Source of the DNA: Zea mays
Lineage: Eukaryota; Streptophyta; Magnoliopsida; Poales; Poaceae
Assembly: GCF_902167145.1 (NCBI RefSeq)
Contig: NC_050104.1
Span: 101,567,849-101,631,848 of the forward strand
DNA length: 64,000 bases
Reading direction: 5' to 3'
The notes beneath the pieces are model-generated. The model was not told the DNA's origin. It searched no databases and saw only the letters and a list, made by a program, of their open reading frames with translations. Position numbers and translations under genes: made by a program. Numbering within the stretch: the first letter of the stretch is position 1; the number at the start of each line of letters is the position of its first letter. Shown piece by piece: positions 1 through 9,313 of the stretch.

Positions 1-1
1 A

Positions 2-1993
2 TTCAACCATGCCACTGGCGTGGTAGAAGAAACATATGATGTGGAATTTGATGAGACTAATGGCTCCCAAGGAGCACTTGAAAATCTTGATGATGTAGGT
101 GATGAGCCACTTAGGGAAGCAATGAAGAACATGCCTATTGGAGCTATCAAACCAAAAGAAGATGAAGAAGAGGTGCGAATCATTGACAGGCCTTCTTCAT
201 CAAATGTACCACAAGATGATGAAAAAGATGAGAGGCATGCAAATGAAGATACATTTGTCTCTCATGAACAAGCAAGGGTACAAGCCGAAGATGTTGATGC
301 TCCAGGATCTTCTTCCCAAGTGGTTAACAGGAGAAACTCATCACTACTTCAAGCTCATCCTCAAAACCAAATCATCGGGAGTCCTTCACAAGGGGTTATT
401 ACTCGATCACATAGACATGCTAATTTTATTGAACATCACTCTTTTGTTTCTTGTGTTGAGCCTACTTGTATAGATGAGGCGCTACAGGATCCGGACTGGG
501 TGAATGCCATGCATGAAGAACTTAACAACTTCACCCGTAACGAAGTTTGGACCCTGGAGAAACCCCCACAAGATGCAAGAATCATTGGAACAAAGTGGGT
601 GTTCAGAAACAAACAAGATGATCAAGGTGTGATCGTAAGAAACAAGGCAAGACTTGTCGCAAAGGGATTCTCTCAAGTTGAAGGCTTAGATTTTGGAGAG
701 ACCTTTGCACCGGTTGCTCGACTGGAAGCCATCCGTATCCTACTTGCATATGCATCATGCTATGATATAAAACTTTATCAAATGGATGTAAAAAGTGCAT
801 TTTTAAATGGTTTCATAAATGAACTTGTATATGTTGAGCAACCGCCTGGATTTGAAGACCCTAGATATCCTAACCATGCTTACAGGTTGTCCAAGGCGCT
901 TTATGGGCTAAAGCAAGCTCCAAGGGCTTGGTACGAGCGTCTTCGCGACTTCCTCATCGAAAAGGGCTTCAAAATCGGGACCGTCGACACAACTCTCTTC
1001 ACAAAGAAACATAACGGTGATATTTTCATTTGTCAAGTATATGTTGATGATATAATCTTTGGCTCGACAAATGACTGTCATTGCAAGGAATTTGGTGAGT
1101 TGATGTCGAAGGAGTTCGAGATGTCAATGATTGGTGAGCTAACATACTTCCTCGGCTTTCAAGTCAAGCAATTGAAAGACGGTAACTTTCTCTCACAAGA
1201 AAAGTATACCAAAGACTTGTTGAAAAGGTTCAACATGGAGAAGTGCAAACCAATCAAGACCCCCATGCCTACAAATGGACATCTCGACTTAGATGAGGGA
1301 GGTAACCCGGTTAATCAAACTCTCTACCGTTCTATGATTGGTAGTTTATTATACCTTACCGCATCTAGGCCCGATATCATGTTTAGTGTCTGCATGTGTG
1401 CTAGATTTCAATCTAATCCTAAGAAAGCTCATCTTCGCGCCGTTAAGAGAATTCTTAGGTATCTCAAGCACACCACAAGCGTTGGTTTGTGGTATCCCAA
1501 AGGAGCTACTTTTGATTTAATTGGCTATTCCGATTCGGATTATGCCGGTTGCAAGATTGATAGGAAAAGTACTTCTGGGGGATGCCATCTGCTTGGTAGA
1601 TCACTAGTTTCATGGACATCCAAAAAGCAAAATAGTGTTGCCTTGTCAACTGCCGAAGCGGAATACATTGCCGCAGGTGCTTGCTGCACACAGATTTTAT
1701 ATATGAAACAAACTCTTCTAGACTATGGTGTAGTTCTAGAAAAAGTACCTTTGTTGTGTGATAATGAGAGTGCTGTTAAAATTGCTAATAATCCTGTACA
1801 ACACTCTCGCACCAAGCACATTGATATCCGTCATCACTTCCTTAGAGATCATGTTGCTAAAGGAGATATTATTTTAGAAGGAGTGAGGTCGGAAGATCAA
1901 TTAGCGGATATCTTCACTAAGCCACTTGATAAGACCCGCTTTTGCATGTTGAGGAATGAACTAAATATCCTTGATCTCAGAAATTTTATGTGA
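2..1993 (+). CDS. Copia pol, C-terminal part: reverse transcriptase and RNase H (5' partial)
   Basis: This reverse-transcribes the element RNA inside the particle and degrades the RNA strand. The frame is open from the first bases of the window, so the start is outside it. Up to about nt 485 is an acidic linker of the kind found after copia integrase. RT of the RVT_2 type starts near nt 488 (DPDW motif). The catalytic YVDD box is at 1039-1050. RNase H follows, with GYSDSDYAG near 1523, LSTAEAEY near 1644 and DNESA near 1760, and an HIDIRHH motif near the end. No stop or frameshift interrupts the visible 663 codons. The env-like ORF follows 0.9 kb downstream. Confidence 0.93.
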   Translation, partial: FNHATGVVEETYDVEFDETNGSQGALENLDDVGDEPLREAMKNMPIGAIKPKEDEEEVRIIDRPSSSNVPQDDEKDERHANEDTFVSHEQARVQAEDVDAPGSSSQVVNRRNSSLLQAHPQNQIIGSPSQGVITRSHRHANFIEHHSFVSCVEPTCIDEALQDPDWVNAMHEELNNFTRNEVWTLEKPPQDARIIGTKWVFRNKQDDQGVIVRNKARLVAKGFSQVEGLDFGETFAPVARLEAIRILLAYASCYDIKLYQMDVKSAFLNGFINELVYVEQPPGFEDPRYPNHAYRLSKALYGLKQAPRAWYERLRDFLIEKGFKIGTVDTTLFTKKHNGDIFICQVYVDDIIFGSTNDCHCKEFGELMSKEFEMSMIGELTYFLGFQVKQLKDGNFLSQEKYTKDLLKRFNMEKCKPIKTPMPTNGHLDLDEGGNPVNQTLYRSMIGSLLYLTASRPDIMFSVCMCARFQSNPKKAHLRAVKRILRYLKHTTSVGLWYPKGATFDLIGYSDSDYAGCKIDRKSTSGGCHLLGRSLVSWTSKKQNSVALSTAEAEYIAAGACCTQILYMKQTLLDYGVVLEKVPLLCDNESAVKIANNPVQHSRTKHIDIRHHFLRDHVAKGDIILEGVRSEDQLADIFTKPLDKTRFCMLRNELNILDLRNFM

Positions 1994-2894
1994 AATGTCA
2001 AATGGTGTTGTCACTTGCATTGCATATTTAAATTCCTTGTATTGCATCTAGGGCTTGTCTAACCTAGTTGAGATAACCGCCAATAAAGCGAGTGAAAAAG
2101 CTTAACTCGGGTCAAACTTGACAAGTCTTAGTTTTAAGCTTTTAGCACTTAAATTCTTACTTTCAAGCAATTATTGATTCTTGAAATATGCATGAGGTAC
2201 TGCACTTAGGGGGAGTATTCAAAACTCAAATCACTCATGAAAAACCCCTAGTGCAAACCAAAATGCAAATTTCACCATTTGCCTATTTTCTCTAAAAATT
2301 ATCTAGCCTATGGCAAAATATTTTGAAAAGTATATGAGGGTGCCAATACCTGTCCCAACAAGTGTTCTTTTGTGTGATTATAAGTTGGGATTTGGTTTGG
2401 TTAGGAGTTAGATAGAAAAATTCAAAATTTTCCAAACTCCCCTCTGTCTGGGCTCACCGGACAGTCCGGTGTGCACCGGACACTGCACTGTGCAATGTCC
2501 GGTGCACCGGCAGCCGCGCGCGAAGTTCCTTTTTTTTCTGTGCGCTGTCCGGTGGTTCACCGGACATCTACTGTGCGCTGTCCGGTGTGCACCGGACAGC
2601 CATTGTAGACTGTCCGGTGTGCCCATCTCGCGTTTTAAAAAAACGCCCCCAGCCCGACCGAGCCAGGGGCTCTGTCTCATTTCTTCTCCCAGCCGCAAGC
2701 TCTCTGTCTCCAGGCGCCTCGTCTCTGCTTTGCGGTAGTCCGGCGACCTCTCCGGCGGCCACCATCTCCGGCCATCATCGCCGGCGACCTCGCCTCTCTC
2801 CATCCCTCCCTCGTGACCTTGTGTGACCATGTGGCGTCTCCCGTTCTGCCTGGATCGTCACCTCTTGTGTGGGCTTTCCAGACCTTAATTCAGG
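1994..2894 (+). promoter_or_regulatory. Pol-to-env spacer with palindrome cluster and promoter-like leader
   Basis: This 0.9-kb spacer has no gene. After an AT-rich stretch with one GGGGGAG tract near 2209, positions 2450-2615 hold repeated arms of the palindrome CACCGGAC/GTCCGGTG, which otherwise marks Sirevirus LTR promoters. A TTTTAAAAAAA run lies at 2633-2643, followed by a C/T-rich leader. The sequence TTAATTCAG ends one base before the env-like ATG at 2895 and resembles a splice acceptor. An internal promoter or spliced subgenomic leader is inferred; neither is proven. Confidence 0.45.
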
Positions 2895-5033
2895 ATGCCG
2901 CGCACGAAGAATGCGTCAGCATCAGGGGGTGGCGATGACGAGGACCCTCGTCGCCCCTTCAGGCAGGTGAAGGGGAAGACTGTGTATCTGGAGCAGCAGG
3001 AAGGCCGCAAGAAGCGGCGTTCGGACAGAGAGGCTCGTGCAGCAGCAGCAGCTGCAGCAGCCGCTGCACAGGCAGCACTTGGAGATCAGCCAGATGTTCC
3101 ATCAGATCAGATTGCTTTCCGTGCTCGTCGTCTCGCCTCCCGGTCCCGCTCCTCCACTCACACCTCCGCTTCCACTCCGCCACCCACTCTGCCTGCTCCA
3201 GTCACTCCTATTGCTCCATCCACCTCCACCGCCATACCCACTACCAGCACCACGCCAGCTTCCACTGCTTCCCCTGCACCTGCTCCCGCTTCTGCTCCAC
3301 CTGTCCCTCCTCCTCGCTTCCGGGAGCGTGATGAGACTGAGGTCCGTCCACTGGTTTCGGATCCTCGTCTGTTTGATCTTCAGCGTGCTACTGCAGCCCG
3401 GGTACGTCGGTTCAGGTACGTACCCGTGGAGTCTTGGCTGCCAGCTCAGAGAGACCCAGCAGCAGGAGTTCTTTTCAGCACACGGATTCAGGAGTCATTC
3501 TTCAGGGCTCAGATGTCTGCTCAGATTGCGCTACGAGTTCACCGCCTATTAGATCTTCCAGCCTTCTTGCTAGCAGCCGGTGCTGAGTCTGAGGCGCATC
3601 TCACCTATTTGCCAGGCCTTCTGTCCTTTCTGACTATCAGCGGCAGATATGTTGAGGAGTGGGTCCGCGTCTTCTACGCCTCTGTTTGGATTGACCCGGA
3701 TCATCATTGGATGAGGTTCCGCTTTGAGCGCGAGGATGTCACGATCACTGCCAGTCAGATCCGGCAGCTATTTGGATTCCCTGAGTCGACGACTCGCCTG
3801 CACAGTCTCTGCTATGGCACTTCAGATCCTCCACGTCGCCCTCACGGTGGTGTAGCTCCAGGGACAGCTCACGTCGCGGCTCTGTTCCGCCCGCCTTTTT
3901 CAGATGGGTCGCGACGTTCTCCAGCAGACTTCACTACTGCAGCGAAGTACTTGTATGAGCTCGTCAGACGTTCTCTCCTGCCTCGGATGGGATACAGGGA
4001 GGCTACTACTCATATTCAGCTATGGCTCCTTGGTGCCCTGGTATCCCACTCTGAGTTTGATGTTGTGGACTTTCTGATCTGTGAGATTGAGGACACTGTT
4101 CTGGATGGGATTCGTGCTCGACGACAGCTGCCCTATGCTCACTACTTGTGCCACATCTTTGCGCAGCTGATCCAGCCACCTCGTTTTCAGAGTACCCTTG
4201 AGGCCTCACGCCTTGTGTTTGGATCTTACCGTCCTGCTCCTGAGATTCCAGTGCCAGCTTATGCTCCTATGTTTGACACTCAGGCCGAGGATGCCGCACT
4301 TCGACAGTTTGACACCCAGGGTGCAGCAGATGATGATGATGATGATGATGATTTTGGGATTCCTCCTCCACCTCCGCCTCCTATGCCTCCACGCTCTCAT
4401 GATCATGAGGCTGGGAGCTCTAGTGCTGCCCCTGCTACCACTCAGGCTATGGACCCTGCTCTAGCTTCGATTCTTCAGACTCTCACTCAGCAGCAGGCTC
4501 AGCTGGCAGCCGAGCAGGCCCGTATGTCCGAGAGGATGCTCTTAATGTTTCAGACTATGCAGGACAGGCAGGATTCACTTCAGCAGCAGCTTATTCAGGA
4601 TAGGGCAGAGAATAGGGCATTCATGGCCCTCATGCTTCAGCATTCTGGTATCTCAGCGTCTCCAGTTCAGTCTGCTCCGCCTTCTTCGCTTCACGCTCCA
4701 GTAGTGCCTTCGATCTTGTCTGCACCCCCTGCTGTTACCTCTCCGCTCCGGCCGGTCACCATGGCGTTCACTTCACCAGTTCTCAGCTCTGTCTGCCCGC
4801 AGCCGCCAGTGCCACCAGCATCTGCTGTTACCACTACCGCTGTGGCAGTATCTGTGACTGCTTCTGCTCCGGTAGCTCCTGCAGCGCTGCCTGCGTCCGA
4901 GTCAGTACCAGCTCCAGCTTCTACCGCAGATCCTGGATCCGAGCCTGACTCTGACCCTCCGTCGGCGTTTGCTCTGCTACCTCGACCTCGACCGGATGCG
5001 CCCCCGTCGCCTCCTCCTGCATCCGATGTTTAG
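2895..5033 (+). CDS. Sirevirus env-like ORF
   Basis: An ORF of 712 codons lies between pol and the 3' LTR, where Sireviruses carry an env-like gene. The N-terminus is basic with an alanine run, followed by a Ser/Thr/Pro-rich linker to about residue 145. Residues 150-430 form a folded-looking region (near residue 255: VEEWVRVFYASVW and ASQIRQLFGF). This somewhat resembles the plant transposon-protein domain found in many grass retroelements, a weak assignment from memory. Then come an Asp run (nt 4330-4353), a Pro run, a Gln-rich helix likely to be a coiled coil (about residues 525-590) and a Pro/Ala/Ser-rich tail. I see no convincing signal peptide or membrane span, so an envelope role is doubtful. 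The start follows an acceptor-like CAG. Confidence 0.7.
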   Translation: MPRTKNASASGGGDDEDPRRPFRQVKGKTVYLEQQEGRKKRRSDREARAAAAAAAAAAQAALGDQPDVPSDQIAFRARRLASRSRSSTHTSASTPPPTLPAPVTPIAPSTSTAIPTTSTTPASTASPAPAPASAPPVPPPRFRERDETEVRPLVSDPRLFDLQRATAARVRRFRYVPVESWLPAQRDPAAGVLFSTRIQESFFRAQMSAQIALRVHRLLDLPAFLLAAGAESEAHLTYLPGLLSFLTISGRYVEEWVRVFYASVWIDPDHHWMRFRFEREDVTITASQIRQLFGFPESTTRLHSLCYGTSDPPRRPHGGVAPGTAHVAALFRPPFSDGSRRSPADFTTAAKYLYELVRRSLLPRMGYREATTHIQLWLLGALVSHSEFDVVDFLICEIEDTVLDGIRARRQLPYAHYLCHIFAQLIQPPRFQSTLEASRLVFGSYRPAPEIPVPAYAPMFDTQAEDAALRQFDTQGAADDDDDDDDFGIPPPPPPPMPPRSHDHEAGSSSAAPATTQAMDPALASILQTLTQQQAQLAAEQARMSERMLLMFQTMQDRQDSLQQQLIQDRAENRAFMALMLQHSGISASPVQSAPPSSLHAPVVPSILSAPPAVTSPLRPVTMAFTSPVLSSVCPQPPVPPASAVTTTAVAVSVTASAPVAPAALPASESVPAPASTADPGSEPDSDPPSAFALLPRPRPDAPPSPPPASDV

Positions 5034-5463
5034 GTCCCTTTTGGTGTTTGACGCCAAAGGGGGAGAGATGAGTTGTGAGAGCTAGGGGGAGTCAGAGAGT
5101 TAGTAGAGAGTCAGTGTCCTTTTGATGTAATATTTGTGCCTGCTACTCTCTGTACTAGCTTTATGTTTTTGGCTCACAAACTCGTCATATACTCTCGTTG
5201 CTTTTGGTTGACTGTGTGTATTACGTTTTCACCTTATATCATATCTCCAGTCTTCTAGTTCTTGTTTCATTAATTTACTTTTTCTTTTATATGAACAAGA
5301 ATCTTATGATGTGTATGCGCTCACTCTTATTATTATGGTACACATTCTTTCTGTCAAAAATTACTGAGTATAACTAACCATTCTTTCAATTGACAGAATC
5401 TTCAAAACAAACTACTCTCACAAAACTTGTAGGGTTGTCATCAATCACCAAAAAGGGGGAGAT
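5034..5463 (+). other. 3' untranslated region with multiple polypurine tracts
   Basis: There is no gene here. Three GGGGGAG tracts are visible, at about 5056, 5091 and 5449-5462. The last, preceded by CACCAAAA, abuts the LTR and is the likely primer for plus-strand DNA synthesis. Repeated tracts upstream of the 3' LTR are a known Sirevirus feature. Confidence 0.75.
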
Positions 5464-6956
5464 TGAAAGCATCTAGGCCCCTGGTTGGTTTTAGTGATTA
5501 ATGACAACGTAATATTATATGTGACTAACGTGTGTTTTGCAGAGACAAATGGTAAGTTAGGTCACATGACAGGTAAAAGCACTACAATGTGAAAGCAATC
5601 CCGGAGATAAGAACTCGAAGCGACGGCTAAAACGACGGAACAAAAGGTGAAGGTCTACGGAGTCCGAGTGTCAAGGAGATGTGGACACTCGCGATTTAGT
5701 TAGGTCTTTTATTCTCTTTTAGCCGTACTATAAAGAGGGGTTGTCGATGAGTAGTTTGACCAAGAGAGTTCTAGTGTAGTGTTGGTGCACAATCACACTC
5801 ATACACAGTGCTAGGTGTCACTCTAGAACTCACATACAAGTTAGAGCGAAAACCGATTTGAAAATCAGCTGAAAAACAAGACTTAGGGTTTCTGGCTTTG
5901 GGGCACCGGACTGTCCGGTGTGCACCGGACTGTCCGGTGCACCCTCTGCCAGGTGGGACCAGGCTGGTTCACAGCAGAGCCTTCCCAGTCGCAGAAACCC
6001 GAGAGCGCTGCCTTCGGAGATGAATTTTAGTGGCACACCGGACATCGCACCGGACTGTCCGGTGTGCACCGGACAGTGGACTGTTCACTGTCCGGTGCGC
6101 CATGAGTCCAACGGCTCTGTGTCAGAACTAGCCGTTGGAAGTGACCGTTGGCGCACCGGTGGCGCACCGTTGGCGCACCGGTGGCGCACCGGACTGTCCG
6201 GTGCGCCATCGCGCAGCAAGTTTCCTGTAACGGCTAGTTGGTGGGTGAGGGCTATTTATACCCCTTCCACCCACCATATTCAATGTCTTGCACTCCACAT
6301 TTATTCCAGCACCTTGGTAGAGTATTGCAAGCACCAAAAGCCTAGTGAGGAGATTAGAGAATCATAATCCGCGCTTGTTCCTCATTAGCGCTAGTGAGAG
6401 CCACCTAGAGCACACACCACTTGCATTAGGCTTCTCTTGGTCAAGCAAAAGTCTATGGCTTGTTACTCTTGGTGATCGGCATCACCTAGACGGCTTGGTG
6501 GCGTTGGGAGCTCGGTGATCACCGTGAAGATCTTGTTGGTGACCCGACTCAAGTTTGTAAGCGGTCTCGATGGATCCACCGCGCCGGAGTGGCAAAGGAT
6601 CATCTCGTAGTGAGCACTTGGTTCTTGCGAGGACCAAGGGGGAGCGATACCCTTGCGCGGGTGCTCCAACGAGGACTAGTGGAGAGTGCCGACTCTTCGA
6701 TACCTCGGGAAAAATTGGAGGAGTCTTCTAAACTTTGCTTTACATTCCGCACTTAATTCAAGCTATTTACTTTGTGTATTTGTTTAGCAAGTATTTGAAG
6801 CATTGTTTTAGCCTTGTTACATTTCTAGTATTATTTTCTTAGTGCTAGTTGTTGGGGTGAAGTTGGGCTCTTGTTTAGCTCTTGCTTAGGTTTTAATTAG
6901 TGTTGATTTTTAGAAAAGCCCAATTCACCCCCCTCTTGGGCATCGTGATCCTTTCA
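5464..6956 (+). repeat. 3' LTR of element X
   Basis: This LTR is 1493 bp. It starts with TGAAAG directly after the polypurine tract and ends with the inverted CTTTCA. CACCGGAC/GTCCGGTG palindromes cluster at 5905-5945 and 6035-6100, with related GGCGCACCG repeats at 6148-6210. A TATA-like CTATTTATA is at 6252-6260. The 5' partner is outside the window, so age cannot be estimated. Confidence 0.88.
6252..6260 (+). promoter_or_regulatory. TATA box of the X LTR
   Basis: CTATTTATA follows the palindrome cluster and precedes a C-rich start region. This is the normal place for the LTR promoter. Confidence 0.6.
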
Positions 6957-7170
6957 TCCCCTCCGGACCGTCCTCTTCCACATCTGTGTCAGCGGCATCT
7001 GTGTCAAGGACCTCCACCACGTTTGTCCCTCCCACCGCCGGCTCCCTCGACACCTCTCTCCACCCCACATCCTGCACCGGCGCTGCTCCTCCCGCTAGCA
7101 CACACCACTACGAATCTGGATCTGATGCCAGCTGCGTGGGAAGTACTACTAGATCCCGCGCTGCTTAATG
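6957..7170 (+). pseudogene. Exon-like Ser/Thr/Pro-rich fragment, unrecognised
   Basis: Directly after the X LTR a Ser/Thr/Pro-rich frame is open from the LTR edge to 7168. It is GC-rich compared with the AT-rich DNA further right. I do not recognise the protein. X may have inserted into it, in which case the rest lies left of X. Confidence 0.3.
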
Positions 7171-7208
7171 GGTAGCAGTACTGGCCAGTCGGGTCAAATG
7201 ACCGCGCC

Positions 7209-7504
7209 GTGATCCAGATGACTTCCATGGAGCCGGGATACTTGTCTGTCACCATCGATGTCATCATGACTTCTATCCGCCAAGGTGATTCTGACTTCAT
7301 TCACATTTGCAAGTTACATGAGCAATTTGTTGTGTCACCCCAGTGCCAGCAGATCTCATACGTCTTGAATTCAGAGGTTACTGCTGTGTGGATCGCCACC
7401 TCCCCCAAGTGTGTCGCACCAGTGAAGCCTAGATCTACCGACAGCACACCTCTAGAAGTTGTGTCGTCATCATCAGCGACGACTAGGGACCTTGACTGGA
7501 AGAG
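7209..7504 (+). pseudogene. Exon-like fragment ending at a splice donor
   Basis: This open frame of about 98 codons has ordinary protein composition. It ends at GGAAGAGG followed by GTAAGT, a strong donor-like site, after which the frame becomes low-complexity. I do not recognise the product. It is probably an exon of a captured or decayed gene, part of the same exon train as the fragments at 7760, 8250 and 9215. Confidence 0.35.
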
Positions 7505-7759
7505 GGTAAGTCAGGCGCTCGTTTCTCGACTTCTCTTATTCTCGCTTGCATTGTCGTTTTGTTATCTAGCTTTTTTCTGAATTCGTGCAATTGATCCAGG
7601 CCCTGCAAATTCGTTAGGAGGAAATCTCATGATCCCAATACCTAACATGTTTTCATTTTGGTGAGTGAATAAAATCAAACAGATGCACACATGTGTTGCT
7701 TGTTCATTGTTTAGATGTAATTTCCAAATTTATTCAACCAATTTCCTTCTCGATCAGGC

Positions 7760-7851
7760 TCCAAACCGAACTACCAACTGCACCATCGGATTTATCGAAT
7801 GCTGAAGTTCCTGACAGTGACACTGGAAATTCAACAAGTGTGGCTATGACA
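7760..7851 (+). pseudogene. Exon-like fragment with a segment repeated at 8257
   Basis: The fragment is preceded by an acceptor-like ATCAG and followed by ACAG/GTGTCGG, a possible donor. About 35 bases inside it (7780-7813) recur at 8257-8290 with only three or four changes, there fused to a kinase fragment. The product is not recognised. Confidence 0.35.
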
Positions 7852-8249
7852 GGTGTCGGCAAAACACAAAGCATTTTGTTACAGAGATTTATTTGTATCC
7901 TACTATTTGGTTTTCTTAATACTGTCTAATTTGATTTTGTATTTGATTTTAGTGTGTTATATACATCATGATGATTTTTCTTGTCTGATTCATGATGATT
8001 TGTCTCTTACATGCCTTGTGTTTTAATGTACCATGTTTTAAGAGTGATTCTCGTTAGCGTAGTTTCATGTTCAGATTTTAAGCAGTTTTTTGCGTTACAA
8101 AAGAACCTGTCTATTTCACGCATACATGAGTAGGAAACATAGAAAGTATTTTTTCTGTAGTGTTCTTCAAAATCTTCAATTGTATATTTACACATGTTTC
8201 ATCCAAATTAGGGACATAGGTATCATCTTATTTGACTGTCTCTTTATTC

Positions 8250-8710
8250 TACTAACTACACCATCAGATTTATCGAATGCTAAAGTTCCTAATGGTGGCG
8301 GAGCAGGAGGGGATGTTGGCTTCGAGCAGCATGAGATCTTGGAGGCGCTGATCGATAAGAACATCGTGGAGCTCATCGACTCTAGGACTGTGTACAAGAT
8401 CGTGCTAGCAGCACCGAGCTGGTGGCGGTGAAGAAGTTGTGGGTGTCGTCGTCGAAGTGGCTGCTGTGTGGGCTGAGCAGCAAGCAGATTGACTAGATGG
8501 CGGCTGCGCGCGGTGACCACCACTACCAAAAGTAGTAGTAGCAGAGACAGCAACAGTGGCGGCGGTGGCTCGAAGACCGTGAGGTCCACATGGAGGTGGA
8601 GACGCTGGTCAGCATCCGGCATAAGAACATCGTGAAGCTCTACTGCTGCTACTCCCGCGCGGACTGCAACCTGGTGGTATACGATTACATGCCCAACAAA
8701 ACTATCTGTC
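8250..8710 (+). pseudogene. Broken LRR receptor-like kinase fragment (CEPR/HAESA-like N-lobe)
   Basis: The first 40 bases copy the segment at 7780. Then comes a kinase N-lobe fragment: an EILEALIDKNIV stretch near 8333, a damaged glycine loop ending in TVYKI, a one-base frame break near 8410, and remnants of the VAVKKLW lysine strand. Further right, around 8590-8700, another frame reads IRHKNIVKLYCCYS and YDYMPN, typical of helix C and the hinge in subfamily XI LRR receptor kinases. The extracellular repeats and C-lobe are absent. The intact homologue would sense a peptide hormone at the plasma membrane; this copy cannot encode a kinase. CEPR1-like assignment is from memory of the motif order; the kinase call itself is firm. 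Confidence 0.75.
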
Positions 8711-9214
8711 TGATTCAACAAAACTATCTACATGACTATGTTTTGCATGTTTTTAATTTGTAGGTGAGCAATTACCTATGGTGTTTTGATTGGACATAGT
8801 GAGTGTTTTCGGTCTTTCACATGTAGATTAGAAATTGGTGACAGTGGTTCCCTATTTTCTTAGGTTAATCTTTTAATTTTTTTTGGTGGGCTATGTGAAA
8901 GGATGACGATATGGTTTTGTCGCCCCAGTCTTAGATCTGTACTTCCATATCTGTGATGATTGATATGTTAAATTTGACTCCACCATGTCAATTTTTAGCC
9001 CAGTCTTGTTGTTAGACGATTCTTTTTCTCATTTACCTATGACTGGCTCTAGACATATGTTTTAGTTGCATTGCAAACGATGATAAAATCAAGGCTTATT
9101 TTCTACATTTGCAGGTGCTTTATTTCCTTATGTCTTTTTTCTGCTTTGACATCTTTGTTTGTGTTGTTTTCTTGTTGGTTATGTTGCTTCTGTTGGCAAC
9201 GCATGATGTTCAGG
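8711..9214. other. AT-rich stretch, intron-like
   Basis: There is no convincing coding region. The T-rich composition and the acceptor-like ATGTTCAG at its right end fit an intron between the kinase fragment and the next exon-like piece. Confidence 0.35.
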
Positions 9215-9313
9215 GGATAAGAACGTTGCCACCTCTTCCGAGGAGCTCCACAAGGACACTGATGGGGCAAAGACTCGCTCTGTGTCACCAAGACGCCACA
9301 GGCTGGATCCAGG
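9215..9313 (+). pseudogene. Exon-like fragment bounded by AG and GT
   Basis: This 99-base segment reads as 33 open codons. It is preceded by TTCAG and followed by GTGAGC, so it looks like a complete phase-0 exon. The peptide is Ser/Arg-rich near its end (SVSPRRHRLDP). I do not recognise the protein. It probably belongs to the same captured exon train. Confidence 0.4.

Larger units (their letters stand above)
1..6956 (+). mobile_element. Element X: Sirevirus (Ty1/copia) retrotransposon, 3' half
   Basis: The 5' LTR, gag, protease and integrase lie left of the window. Visible in order are the end of pol, an env-like ORF, several polypurine tracts and a 3' LTR with TGAAAG/CTTTCA ends. The integrase-before-RT order is implied by the copia-type RT and RNase H at the pol end. 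An ORF after pol, multiple GGGGGAG tracts and CACCGGAC/GTCCGGTG palindromes in the LTR are Sirevirus marks as I recall them. The pol part is open throughout, so the copy may be young. Its 5' TSD is outside the window; the five bases after the LTR are TCCCC. Confidence 0.9.

Noticed and set aside
2408..2830. Minus-strand frame of 140 codons in the X spacer
   Set aside because: It overlaps the palindrome cluster, has no known motif and looks like a chance frame in GC-rich repeats.
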